From DASQDN01 sp035630195 (GTDB lineage Bacteria > Acidobacteriota > Terriglobia > Bryobacterales > Bryobacteraceae), in assembly GCA_035630195.1 (NCBI GenBank), contig DASQLD010000070.1, positions 1 through 9,131 on the forward strand: 9,131 nucleotides of DNA, given 5' to 3'. Both the position numbers and the translations under genes were made by a program. Every line of letters starts with the position of its first letter. The first letter of the stretch is position 1. Below the pieces are notes generated by a model. It did no database searches. It was not told the origin of the DNA and worked only from the letters and a program-made list of their open reading frames with translations. Positions 1 to 7,251 of this stretch are shown here, piece after piece.

Positions 1-33
1 TGCTAAGTGCACGTTTTCTTAACGAGATACCAA

Positions 34-80
<47 letters not shown>

Positions 81-618
81 AACTCTTGCACTGCGAACGT
101 CTCTGCAAGTACGTTAACCGGAAAATACCAAAATGTTCGCGAAAGGGCCAGTATTCGCGCAGGCGGTTTCTCTGCGACATTTGAACACCAACTCTTCGCC
201 CGCCAACGGGGGCGCATTCCAGGGCTTCTCAGGACACGTTCTCACCGTCTCACCCGCGGCGTGCTCTTTTGGTTAACAAACTAAACTAAAACCACCGATT
301 CCTGGACGGCTGCCAGTCTAGCCACGTCGGTCCCGTACTTCCCTCTGGCGACAACTTGGTTGATCCTGCGACCGTCGTCGACCACGCGTTCGACCTGAGC
401 CTTCGTTTCTATGTATTTCTCGGTGGCGTCGAACTTGCGTCGGAGCCTATTCACCGCAGAAGAACGCACTCGCTCCACCTCAGCCAACATCCGGGTAAGG
501 GAACTTGGCAGCGTGCCCCGGACGTTACGATTCGTCTGCCAACACCGGTACTCGAAACAATCTCCCGTAGACAGGATCGAACACTAGGGATGAAGGTCCG
601 ACCTATAGGAGAAAGCTC
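81..618. other. Region with no convincing gene
   Basis: No recognisable protein is seen here in either direction. A short inverted repeat CTTGCA/TGCAAG (85-90 and 104-109) lies just after the tRNA remnant; it could be a terminator stem or part of a recombination site, but it has no T tract. One minus-strand reading frame of 69 codons (281-490) is listed separately at low confidence. The region ends with the ribosome binding site of the next gene. Confidence 0.5.
281..490 (-). CDS. Possible small helical hypothetical protein
   Basis: I do not recognise this 69-residue product. It is rich in charged residues and Val/Ala and looks mostly helical (for example AEVERVRSSAVNRLRRKF near the N-terminus). 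Its codon third positions lean to G or C, as expected of coding DNA here. No Shine-Dalgarno sequence precedes the ATG, and the frame stays open for about 30 more codons upstream without a better start. It has no partner gene: the DNA to the left is the tRNA remnant and to the right is a divergent gene. It may be a remnant of a larger gene or a chance frame. Confidence 0.25.
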   Translation of the reverse strand: MLAEVERVRSSAVNRLRRKFDATEKYIETKAQVERVVDDGRRINQVVARGKYGTDVARLAAVQESVVLV

Positions 619-1218
619 ATGAACCCTACCGTCCTGGCGCCCTGTGTTGCGGCGCTCGCGCTTTTGGTTCCATCCTTACGAAGCGCGGATAAGGATCCCG
701 ATTTCTCCGGCACTTGGGAGATGGATGCTACACGAAGCGAGTCTGCCCACTCCAGCGCCGCTAGTAGACCCGTGACTCTCGTGATTAGACAGACTGCGGC
801 CGAGCTGAGCGTTGAAACAAGGCAAGGTGGTCAAAGCGAGACCATAGCTTACAAGCTGGACGGTTCAGAAACGCAAAAACCTGCGCAAGACAACGGCCCA
901 TTCGAATGGCGCGCTCGATGGGAAGGTACTAAGCTGGTGACCGAAACGCACCGGAACATCAACCGCTCTACAGTCACGATCAAAGAGATTCTCAGCCTCG
1001 ATGCGAAAGCGAAGGAGATGACCGTAAACCGGACTTTAACTGTCCAGCACGGCTACACGATGCGTGGCGCCAAGAACTACTCCTCGGGCAAAGACGTGTT
1101 TGTAAAATTCGTTGAGGAGTTCACCAATCTGCACCGTGATGGGCGCCTAAAAAATCACGAGGGCACCCGCCCCGGAAGCGCGCTTTCCGATCCAGTAGAA
1201 GCGTTGCGGACCGATTGA
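619..1218 (+). CDS. Secreted hypothetical protein with FSGTW motif
   Basis: This 199-residue protein begins with a typical Sec signal peptide: hydrophobic residues 5-20, with likely cleavage near RSA-DKD at 21-24. The mature part opens with DPDFSGTWEMD (27-37), a motif common at the start of small lipocalin-like beta-rich proteins in Acidobacteriota. Alternating beta-strand-like segments follow (VTLVIRQ, ELSVETR, LVTETHR, EMTVNRTL). The role is unknown; it probably acts in the periplasm or is a lipocalin-type binder. AGGAG at 607-611 sits 7 bases before the ATG and supports the start. The last 35 or so residues, after GKDVFVK (158-163), are charged and low in beta pattern. Relatives, as I recall them, end near GKDVFVK, so this tail may come from an indel that skipped a stop: a TGA lies one frame off at 1113-1115. 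It converges on the receptor gene. Confidence 0.75.
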   Translation: MNPTVLAPCVAALALLVPSLRSADKDPDFSGTWEMDATRSESAHSSAASRPVTLVIRQTAAELSVETRQGGQSETIAYKLDGSETQKPAQDNGPFEWRARWEGTKLVTETHRNINRSTVTIKEILSLDAKAKEMTVNRTLTVQHGYTMRGAKNYSSGKDVFVKFVEEFTNLHRDGRLKNHEGTRPGSALSDPVEALRTD

Positions 1219-1237
1219 GTTGTTGTGGGTCAACCGT

Positions 1238-1264
1238 GGATGAGGCGATCGAAATCGCCCATCC
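1238..1264. terminator. Hairpin between convergent genes
   Basis: GGCGAT (1244-1249) pairs perfectly with ATCGCC (1254-1259) across a CGAA tetraloop. With A1243 bulged, pairing continues through GGATG (1238-1242) with CATCC (1260-1264), giving 11 base pairs. It lies 20 bases after the stop at 1218 and 35 bases beyond the receptor stop on the other strand, so it could end transcription from both sides. No T tract follows on either strand, so a rho-independent mechanism is uncertain. Confidence 0.5.
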
Positions 1265-1298
1265 CGTCGAACGCAGGGGTGTTAAGTTTATGCTTCCG

Positions 1299-4200
1299 TC
1301 AAAAAGTAAAGCGCAGAGCCATCTGCATCACTCGCGGCCGAAGCGCGCTCGTGAGACGCGCGAAGTTCGGGCTGACAACACTCATATCGGGCGGATTGAA
1401 CAGCACGTTGTTGAAAGCGTTGAAAGCCTCGGCGCGGAATTGAAGGGTCATTCTTTCGTTGAAGTTGAAATTCTTAAACGCCGAAAGATCCGTATTCCAC
1501 CATGTCGGTGCCGTGATGATATCCCGTCCGGACGTACCGAACTTCAATGGCAATGTCGCGGAGAAGGCGGTCGGATTGAACCAGTATAGACCGGCATTTC
1601 CGCTGGAGAAGTCTTCTCTGGGCGTTATGTTGTTGAATGTGGAGAACGGATCGATTCCTTTGGCGTCCGCTCTCTGCGTAACATACGAGAGGCCGGTGAG
1701 ATTCGTGGAAGTTACGCTTCGATTAACACCACTCTGCCGCGAGAAAATCGTGTTCAGTTGCCAACCACCGACGATGAGATCGACTCCGGGACCGACGGAA
1801 CCAAGCAACTTCTTCCCTCTTCCGATCGGTAGCTCATAAACAATGCTTGTGACCCATCGATTGCGAATATCGAAATCGGAGAGGCCCTTATCGAGCTGAA
1901 AATTTGCGGGATTCAAATTTGGGGAACCATAAGATCCCGCCGAGTCGCTGTCGATCGACTTGGCAAACGTATACGCCATCAGGATTTGGAAACCACTGCT
2001 GAATCGCTTCTCCAGCTGAAGATTTAGGCCATGAAATTCGGACCAGCCCGCCTGAGACGAATACAACATTTGATTCAACTGCGGATACCGCGTCGCGACT
2101 CCAGGAGTTACGTCGTAAAGAACACCCGGGGTCGCATTTGCATAGGCGTTGTATCGTTTCGACAACCGGCGTCCTTGTGTGCCCACAAATTCCGCTTCAG
2201 CAAGCCAATCCCGCCAGAAGGATTTCTGGATAGAGAACGTCCACATGTAGACGCGTGGTTTACGCCCATCTATCTCCGCCGCAAAAAGGTTCGTTCCTCG
2301 TGGAGTAATGTAGTTCGCGTCGATCGGCGGAATGGTTACGACAGGCAAAGTGTTTCTTCCAAACTCATACTCTGGCAGTCCACGGCCGGTCATGTTGATA
2401 TTTTGCTGCGTAAAGATTGGCGGACCATTCGTGATGAACTGCGTTTCGTTCATTTGCGTTTGATCGAAATATGTGCCAATTCCGGCACGGAACACCACGC
2501 TCTGCATCCAGTCCGGGTTGTAGGCTAAACCCAGCCGGGGAGCGAAATTCTTGTAGTCCGGATTGATGATCGACGGCCGTATCTGCCCGAGACTGGGGAA
2601 CAACTGTTGGCCGGTGTTGAAATCGAAGCCGTAGACATGGTCCCGCTCCTGCTCTATTGGCGCCGGCGGGCCCATATACTCCCACCGTAATCCGTAATTG
2701 AGTGTGAGTTGCCGTGTAATCTTCCAGTCATCCTGAAAGAACAGATTATGGGTATAGAACTGAAAGTGTGTCGCGGATGTGCCGACAGCGCCACTCATGT
2801 TCGTGGGATAGCCCAGCAGAAAATCGGCGACACCACTTCCTGTGCCTGCTATGGGATTTCCCGTACTCGGGTTAAGTTCCGCACTGTAGCTGGCGTTGAA
2901 GGTAAAGCTTCCTCGAGGTCCGTTATCGCTATCGAGTAAAAATCGTGTTTGCCGGACATCATAGCCCATCTTGAACGTATGCGCTCGCTTCATCCAGGTG
3001 AGGTTATCGGTGATCTGGTAGTTGTGCAAAACATTGCCTTGGGTCAATCCGTTGCTGCCGATGCCACTCAGTCCCTGAAAGCCAACGCCCGGGACGCCCC
3101 AATTCAACTCGTTCGTAGAAACGCCAGTAATTCCAATCTCTTTAGCGATATCGCGATCCACTGTTACTTGCTTGCCGAACAAAGTCATGTACGCGTAAGA
3201 CACCCGCGCTACGTTAACCACCGCAGGAGACAAGGAAGAGGTTAACTGGACCACGCCGGAAACTCCCTTTGTGTCTACCTGGGAGCCACCTAACGGTACC
3301 AGCGACGCGGGTGACAGAGGCGCGGTCTGCCAACTGTACCTGCCAAATAGCGAATGATTTGTGTTGATCAGCCAATCTGCCCGGATATTCGTCTGTGTGT
3401 CGTCCAAGCTTTGTACCGGTGTCCCCAGGAGATTCGCGCCGTTCACCACAGGGCTATCCGTTACAGGAATGTAAGGCATGAACGCCTTCGAAATTCGGTT
3501 GATGCGATTGTCGGGGATTCTGTTCCCGGGAAACGGCGTTCGCGTGTTGGTGGCGGGATCAAAGGTGAGTGGATCGTAGATGGTTGGTCCGCCGGTGAAA
3601 TCGCCCTTTAGCTGAGTCTGGGTCGGCCATATTCCTCGTTGGATCTGCCCCAACCGCTGGCGGAAGGCTTCGTAGTTGCCATAAACAAAAACCTTGTCGC
3701 GCTTGATGAATCCGCCGCCAGATCCGCCAAACTGATTTCGTTTGAAAGGCTCGACTCCGGGCGAGAAGAAGTTGCGCGCGTCCATCTTGTCGTTACGCAG
3801 GAAGTGAAACAGAGTTCCGTGGAACTCATTCGTGCCGCCGCGACTGGCGACATTGATGATCGCAGGGGAGTTTCCAAACTCTGCCTGAAAGAAGTTTCGC
3901 TGAATTTTGAATTCCTGCACAGCGTCGAGCGATGGGGTGATGGAACTGTCACCGATTCGTGGATTGCGCATCTCGACACCGTCATAAAGATAGCTGCTCG
4001 CGCTCTCGCGCTGGCCGCCAACCAGAAGACTGCGATCAGACCGTTGTGACGTCGCTGCTATAAAACTCGCAGAACCTGTGCTTTGCGGCAGTTGTGGAAT
4101 CACGCCAGGCGAGAGCGAACCAAGGGTCAGATAGTTTCTGCCATTCAGAGGCAGATCGTTGATCGCCTTTCGTGTAATCACTTGTCCAAGAGACGCGGTC

Positions 4201-4337
4201 TCCTGTTCAAGCAAGCGCGCTGTCGCTTCAACCGTGACCTGCTCACTGACTTGACCGAGCTTCAGGACGACGTTGATGGTTGCGCGCTCGGCAATGTTCA
4301 ATGTCAGATTTTGACAATTCCGGTTTGGAAGCCGCAA
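1299..4337 (-). CDS. TonB-dependent receptor, Oar-like: plug and barrel
   Basis: This open frame of about 1,000 residues is the plug and 22-strand-type barrel of an outer-membrane receptor that takes up a ligand using TonB and the proton motive force. Visible landmarks are the linker and early plug (GQVSEQVTVEA, 28-38), the plug motif LPLNGRNYLTL (62-72), many aromatic barrel strands, the late motif QFRAEAFNAFNN, and a final strand RVMQMALRFTF ending in Phe, the outer-membrane protein export signature. The ligand cannot be told; this family expanded greatly in Acidobacteriota. The nominal start (TTG at 4337) is not real: the N-terminal domain and signal peptide continue upstream, and the reading frame breaks at the A4 run at 4309-4312. 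Repaired, the protein would be close to 1,090 residues, usual for the family. It lies directly downstream of the amidohydrolase gene, probably in one transcript. As sequenced it is likely non-functional, or the break is a sequencing error. Confidence 0.9.
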   Translation of the reverse strand: MRLPNRNCQNLTLNIAERATINVVLKLGQVSEQVTVEATARLLEQETASLGQVITRKAINDLPLNGRNYLTLGSLSPGVIPQLPQSTGSASFIAATSQRSDRSLLVGGQRESASSYLYDGVEMRNPRIGDSSITPSLDAVQEFKIQRNFFQAEFGNSPAIINVASRGGTNEFHGTLFHFLRNDKMDARNFFSPGVEPFKRNQFGGSGGGFIKRDKVFVYGNYEAFRQRLGQIQRGIWPTQTQLKGDFTGGPTIYDPLTFDPATNTRTPFPGNRIPDNRINRISKAFMPYIPVTDSPVVNGANLLGTPVQSLDDTQTNIRADWLINTNHSLFGRYSWQTAPLSPASLVPLGGSQVDTKGVSGVVQLTSSLSPAVVNVARVSYAYMTLFGKQVTVDRDIAKEIGITGVSTNELNWGVPGVGFQGLSGIGSNGLTQGNVLHNYQITDNLTWMKRAHTFKMGYDVRQTRFLLDSDNGPRGSFTFNASYSAELNPSTGNPIAGTGSGVADFLLGYPTNMSGAVGTSATHFQFYTHNLFFQDDWKITRQLTLNYGLRWEYMGPPAPIEQERDHVYGFDFNTGQQLFPSLGQIRPSIINPDYKNFAPRLGLAYNPDWMQSVVFRAGIGTYFDQTQMNETQFITNGPPIFTQQNINMTGRGLPEYEFGRNTLPVVTIPPIDANYITPRGTNLFAAEIDGRKPRVYMWTFSIQKSFWRDWLAEAEFVGTQGRRLSKRYNAYANATPGVLYDVTPGVATRYPQLNQMLYSSQAGWSEFHGLNLQLEKRFSSGFQILMAYTFAKSIDSDSAGSYGSPNLNPANFQLDKGLSDFDIRNRWVTSIVYELPIGRGKKLLGSVGPGVDLIVGGWQLNTIFSRQSGVNRSVTSTNLTGLSYVTQRADAKGIDPFSTFNNITPREDFSSGNAGLYWFNPTAFSATLPLKFGTSGRDIITAPTWWNTDLSAFKNFNFNERMTLQFRAEAFNAFNNVLFNPPDMSVVSPNFARLTSALRPRVMQMALRFTF

Positions 4338-4589
4338 GCCGTAACAGCAATTCGATATCCGCCTGGAGGGAGTTGGGGCAAGACGAATTCCCCAACATCA
4401 TTCGTAACAGCCTCACGCTGTTGTCCTGTGGCGATGACAGTAGAGGTTACTTTGGCGTTCGGCACTCCAGAGCCTGACTCATCGGAAACCGCACCCGAAA
4501 TTGTTGAAGTGTTGACTTGGGCATGAAATAGCTGGAACAGCAAACAGTGCACCGAGCATGAGCAAGACGGAGAGCAATCGACTACGCAT
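4304..4589 (-). pseudogene. Frameshifted N-terminus of the TonB receptor
   Basis: The true start is most likely ATG at 4589. From there a textbook signal peptide reads MRSRLLSVLLMLGALFAVPA, in the same frame as the downstream barrel. This frame hits a TGA at 4479-4481. The carboxypeptidase-regulatory-like domain (QVNTSTISGAVSDESGSGV, then NDVGEFVLPQLPPGGYRIAV and GFQTGIVK) is in another frame and ends at a TGA at 4304-4306. Two indels explain this. One extra base (or two missing) near 4523-4532 would restore an AIS-AQVNTST junction with a good cleavage site. One missing A in the A4 run at 4309-4312 would restore GIVKNLTLNIAERATINV. The two shifts cancel, so the signal peptide and barrel agree and only the middle domain is displaced. 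The domain normally forms an N-terminal beta-sandwich of unknown precise role in Oar-like receptors. Confidence 0.8.
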
Positions 4590-4593
4590 TCGG

Positions 4594-4600
4594 CCACCTC
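4594..4600 (-). promoter_or_regulatory. Ribosome binding site fixing the receptor start
   Basis: On the minus strand GAGGTGG ends four bases before the ATG at 4589. This selects that ATG over the GTG at 4597, which lies inside the binding site itself and would give a Cys-rich, unlikely N-terminus. It shows that the signal-peptide frame is the one initiated. Confidence 0.7.
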
Positions 4601-4631
4601 GAACGTTGAAGTGACCTGAGTATATACCTAT

Positions 4632-5966
4632 CTAGGCAGGCGTTTTCGATCCGTTACCGTAAATGAGGGCTGCATTCGCATGAAGCATGTTCTTCGCCGC
4701 TCGAATCAACTCACTCTCGGCGATGTTTAGCGTCCGCCTCTGCTCTTGCACGACGTCGCTCAGAATCTCTCGTGTGAACAGAGACGAACCAACTGCCATC
4801 TCGACAGTGGTCGCATCATGACCGCAAATGATCTTGTTCGAAGGGACATAGTTCCACCATTGCGAAATTGCGGTACGAAAGAATTGGGGATTGAGAATCG
4901 GCTGCCAACACGTATCGATGTAGATGTTCGAGTTCTGACGAGCAAGGGTACCGGCCTCTTCCAAAAACGGCCAGCAATGGATCATTACGACTCTCATGCG
5001 GGGATAGCGCCTCGCCAGCCCAGCGAGTGGCAGAGGTGTGGAACTCGGCAGATTGTGAGTGCCCACATGAACTTGGTGCGCCCATCCTAAATCATTGGCG
5101 TTCTTACAGCATTCGTTAACAATCCAATCCTGCAGCTTCCTTCGTGATTCTGTCGACGCGGTACCTTTCCAGTCGTCAATGTCATTGTCATTTCGCGCTT
5201 GAAAATCCAGATCGCGACGGTATGCCTGAAGTTGCTTTATGCCAACGGCTCTACTTCGCTGTGCCTGCTCGAACCAATAGGTCAAGAAAGCTTGCCAGCT
5301 TTTGGCATCGATGGGCTCGACTCCGGAAAATTCCAAAAGACTCTTACGGCGTTCGGCCGGGAGATGCCAAAGGTCCAGAATTGGATCGATACGCATGACA
5401 GTTTTTGTGAAGGATGCTTCGTCCTTCGCGGATTCCCGGGATTCCTGGCGGCGATAAAACTCAGGATGGACCGGACGCACGAGATCGCTGAAGTGGGCCT
5501 TTGCCATCGCGGTCCGATACCAACCGAAGGGAGTTTTGTAGCTCCTGTCGATCATCTCGTTGAGCCGTGACGTGGAGTTGTCGCCCGTAGCTGCAATGTC
5601 CAAACCATACAAAAACTGGATTCCGCGACGCGTGCACTGAAAAATGCCGTTAAAGGTGTGATCTCCTATGCTCTCTTTGAGCTTTGACCATACCCGTTCC
5701 CGGTTCAAGGACTCCCATTCAACCTTGGACGATGCGAGCACGCCCCGAAAGTAAGGTTCCAGTACGATGTCGAACACGCTAGTAGGTTGCTTGGGATGGG
5801 CGCCTTGTTCGATGTCGGCGCGATAGCCTCCTGGGAACGTACCAATGGAATCTATGGAGCCCCAGTGCTCGTGGGAGCAGAAGTTCGAGGCATCTTTGAG
5901 CTCCGGAATCATTCGCTGACCAAACGCTGCCGTGGCCGCCAGCGAAGCGAACTGTCTGCGCGTCAT
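4632..5966 (-). CDS. Tat-exported amidohydrolase_2 family metal hydrolase
   Basis: The 444-residue product has a twin-arginine signal, MTRRQFASLAATAAFG, so it should be exported folded to the periplasm. The rest fits the amidohydrolase_2 TIM-barrel family. The metal-binding HxH is SHEHW (His32, His34), a strand with further histidines reads HQVHVGTHN (His297, His300, His304), MIHCWPFLEEAG (His330) matches the next barrel strand, and IICGHDATTVEM (Asp384) supplies the late catalytic Asp. Family members hydrolyse or decarboxylate C-N, C-O or C-C bonds; the substrate cannot be read from sequence. Length and motif order appear complete. No clear Shine-Dalgarno precedes the ATG at 5966, although no longer start exists in frame. 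The receptor gene starts 42 bases after its stop on the same strand, so the two are probably co-transcribed and may import and process one substrate. The long non-coding stretch upstream should hold the promoter. Confidence 0.85.
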   Translation of the reverse strand: MTRRQFASLAATAAFGQRMIPELKDASNFCSHEHWGSIDSIGTFPGGYRADIEQGAHPKQPTSVFDIVLEPYFRGVLASSKVEWESLNRERVWSKLKESIGDHTFNGIFQCTRRGIQFLYGLDIAATGDNSTSRLNEMIDRSYKTPFGWYRTAMAKAHFSDLVRPVHPEFYRRQESRESAKDEASFTKTVMRIDPILDLWHLPAERRKSLLEFSGVEPIDAKSWQAFLTYWFEQAQRSRAVGIKQLQAYRRDLDFQARNDNDIDDWKGTASTESRRKLQDWIVNECCKNANDLGWAHQVHVGTHNLPSSTPLPLAGLARRYPRMRVVMIHCWPFLEEAGTLARQNSNIYIDTCWQPILNPQFFRTAISQWWNYVPSNKIICGHDATTVEMAVGSSLFTREILSDVVQEQRRTLNIAESELIRAAKNMLHANAALIYGNGSKTPA

Positions 5967-6373
5967 AACGGATTTGATGATACATTGCCCGCTTTACTGC
6001 CGACATGGCACCTGAGCGGCGTTGTCAAGGAATGGACGATGCCTAATCTTTGTTCGTCGGTAATTTCAATACCGGCGACACCACTTGACAGTCGTCCGTT
6101 GTGTTTGTAAGTACGAGCAATTGCAGGAGACTTTGTTAACAGCTATAAACTCCTACAGCATTCGGCCGTAGGAAGGATACGGCTGGTTCGGCGCCACATG
6201 CTGCCAGGCACGTAACCTCACTAAGGTATGTGCAATGACGTCATATATGCAAGCTGACCCATGGGAAAGCAACCTTCAGATAGAAGAGGACACCAAGTTG
6301 GCTTCAACTGCCGCTCGTGCTGGGGCGCTTCGATGCGTCCCCGCTGGTGAGCACATGGTCAGTCTTCTTCACG

Positions 6374-6427
6374 ACTCACACACAACCAGGCGTGAGACGC
6401 ACTTGGATGGCTGGACTGTGTGTGAGT
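6374..6427. repeat. Perfect 11-bp inverted repeat with folded interior
   Basis: ACTCACACACA (6374-6384) is the exact reverse complement of TGTGTGTGAGT (6417-6427). Inside, CCAG (6386-6389) can pair with CTGG (6411-6414), and GCG-TGAGA-CGC makes a small hairpin. The structure begins about 28 bases past the stop of the minus-strand membrane protein gene, so it could be its transcription terminator or 3' RNA structure, though no T tract follows. Its right arm lies within the direct repeat at 6413-6438. Confidence 0.6.
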
Positions 6428-6438
6428 ATCCGAGTTGG
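6413..6438. repeat. Direct repeat copy 1, downstream of small gene
   Basis: This copy shares GGACTGT and the 16-base core TGAGTATCCGAGTTGG with the copy at 6888-6911. They differ only by GTG here against C there. It ends 16 bases beyond the stop codon of the minus-strand gene at 6455. Confidence 0.8.
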
Positions 6439-6454
6439 ACGGATTAGCTGACGT

Positions 6455-6880
6455 TCACGCTGTAGGCAAGTCAGGATGTTCAAGCATTTCAACGGCACGC
6501 TTCGCCTTGATTAGATCGCCCACTATCAAGCGTAGTTCTTTTGGTAGATGGGCAAGATACTCGGCGTAAAACTCCTGGTTCTTTTCGCTCGGCTCCATAA
6601 GCAAGTCCGAGTACTCCGTCATTATGCGTCTGAGCGCACGTAAGTGATCGAAGATGACACCCTCGTCGTCCGTAAATCTGAGACCAGTCACTTCAGCCCT
6701 GAACAAACGGATAACGTTCCTGTCATGTGCCAGTTGCGAATCTGTTCGCTCTTGCTTCCTTCGCTCACGCTCGTCTTCGGCTTGCTTCTCCAACGTGTAC
6801 CTAGCTGTCCAAATGGTCGCAGCACCGCCGATGAGAGCACCGACAAGACCAGCAGAAACGTTGATGATTGTATCCGTCAT
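6455..6880 (-). CDS. Small membrane-anchored hypothetical protein
   Basis: I do not recognise this family. From ATG at 6880 the product has 141 residues. A single membrane segment at about 5-25 (INVSAGLVGALIGGAATIW) carries closely spaced glycines that could mediate helix packing. A strongly charged stretch follows (EKQAEDERERRKQER, 31-45), probably helical, and then a helical soluble domain (46-141) with RNVIRLFRAEV, DHLRALRRIMTEYSDLL and LRLIVGDLIKAKRAVEML. The positive-inside rule suggests the soluble part is cytoplasmic. A longer start at 6985 is possible but adds a low-quality leader and would run the gene through the direct repeat, so I prefer 6880; no Shine-Dalgarno is visible for either. 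The gene stands alone, flanked on both sides by near-identical direct repeats, which hints that it arrived or duplicated as a unit. Function unknown. Confidence 0.65.
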   Translation of the reverse strand: MTDTIINVSAGLVGALIGGAATIWTARYTLEKQAEDERERRKQERTDSQLAHDRNVIRLFRAEVTGLRFTDDEGVIFDHLRALRRIMTEYSDLLMEPSEKNQEFYAEYLAHLPKELRLIVGDLIKAKRAVEMLEHPDLPTA

Positions 6881-6887
6881 TGTGTGA

Positions 6888-6911
6888 GGACTGTCTGAGT
6901 ATCCGAGTTGG
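6888..6911. repeat. Direct repeat copy 2, upstream of small gene
   Basis: This is the second copy of the repeat at 6413-6438, in the same orientation and 475 bases away. It sits 7 bases before the preferred start codon of the minus-strand gene, where the promoter or leader should be. The complementary arm that makes copy 1 a hairpin is not present here. Confidence 0.8.
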
Positions 6912-7251
6912 TCACTTTGATTGTTGTGCGGGAACGATGCCGACAACACCACCACAACTCGAACAACAGATGAAGTACAGTGCAATGTTCAAGCCGGGAA
7001 CGGTCTTATCAACCAAACGAAAGTGCGTTCCTTTACAGGCGACACATGTGGGTTGATGCGATGAGAGTGACATTCCAACAAAAACCGCGAAGAGGAAACA
7101 TCATATCATGAGCGTATTGGCGCAACGGTTTGCCCCAATACTGCAACCACTCCGAAACATGCGCAGGAACTTTCTGGTATGCTCTTCAAACATCAATGAG
7201 AGCCTGCGCTGCTTCGCTTGAGAAAGGGCCGATTTGCAGAAAGGGGGACCC
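6912..7251. other. Intergenic region, nothing recognised
   Basis: No known protein, RNA or repeat is seen. Frames here are short and without family resemblance. The membrane part of the MscS gene that begins abruptly at about 7372 would be expected in this area, but none of the frames I read look like it. Confidence 0.45.

Larger units (their letters stand above)
5967..6454. other. Intergenic region, promoter candidates only
   Basis: No recognisable gene is seen. On the minus strand a perfect TTGACA (6028-6023) lies upstream of the amidohydrolase, but no good -10 follows. On the plus strand another TTGACA (6085-6090) is 17 bases before the poor hexamer TAAGTA, and TATAAA (6143-6148) has only a weak -35. 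A short inverted repeat TCCTAC/GTAGGA (6151-6156, 6168-6173) and the palindrome TGACGTCA (6236-6243) are also present. A 70-codon plus-strand frame (6235-6447) has a weak AAGG upstream but resembles nothing known and runs through the repeat structure at its end, so I do not call it a gene. Confidence 0.4.

Noticed and set aside
356..622. 88-codon plus-strand frame before the secreted protein
   Set aside because: Composition is arginine/histidine/proline-rich without a family pattern, and it overlaps the start of a gene with a far better ribosome binding site.
1459..4049. Several plus-strand frames of 75-165 codons across the receptor region
   Set aside because: They are antisense to a continuous receptor sequence with clear motifs and show no protein-like composition.
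6235..6447. 70-codon plus-strand frame MTSYMQADPWES...
   Set aside because: The ribosome binding site is weak, there is no family resemblance, and its last third is made of the inverted and direct repeats. Kept only as a note in the intergenic entry.
6374..6911. Integron gene cassette with attC sites
   Set aside because: GTTGGAC at 6434-6440 fits one core-site consensus, but the second copy (GTTGGTC) does not, and no matching complementary core closes the folded structure. No integrase is present.
6881..6985. Longer start for the small membrane protein (extra 35 residues)
   Set aside because: The extension is low in protein-like character and would run through the direct repeat, while the start at 6880 places a clean membrane helix at the N-terminus.
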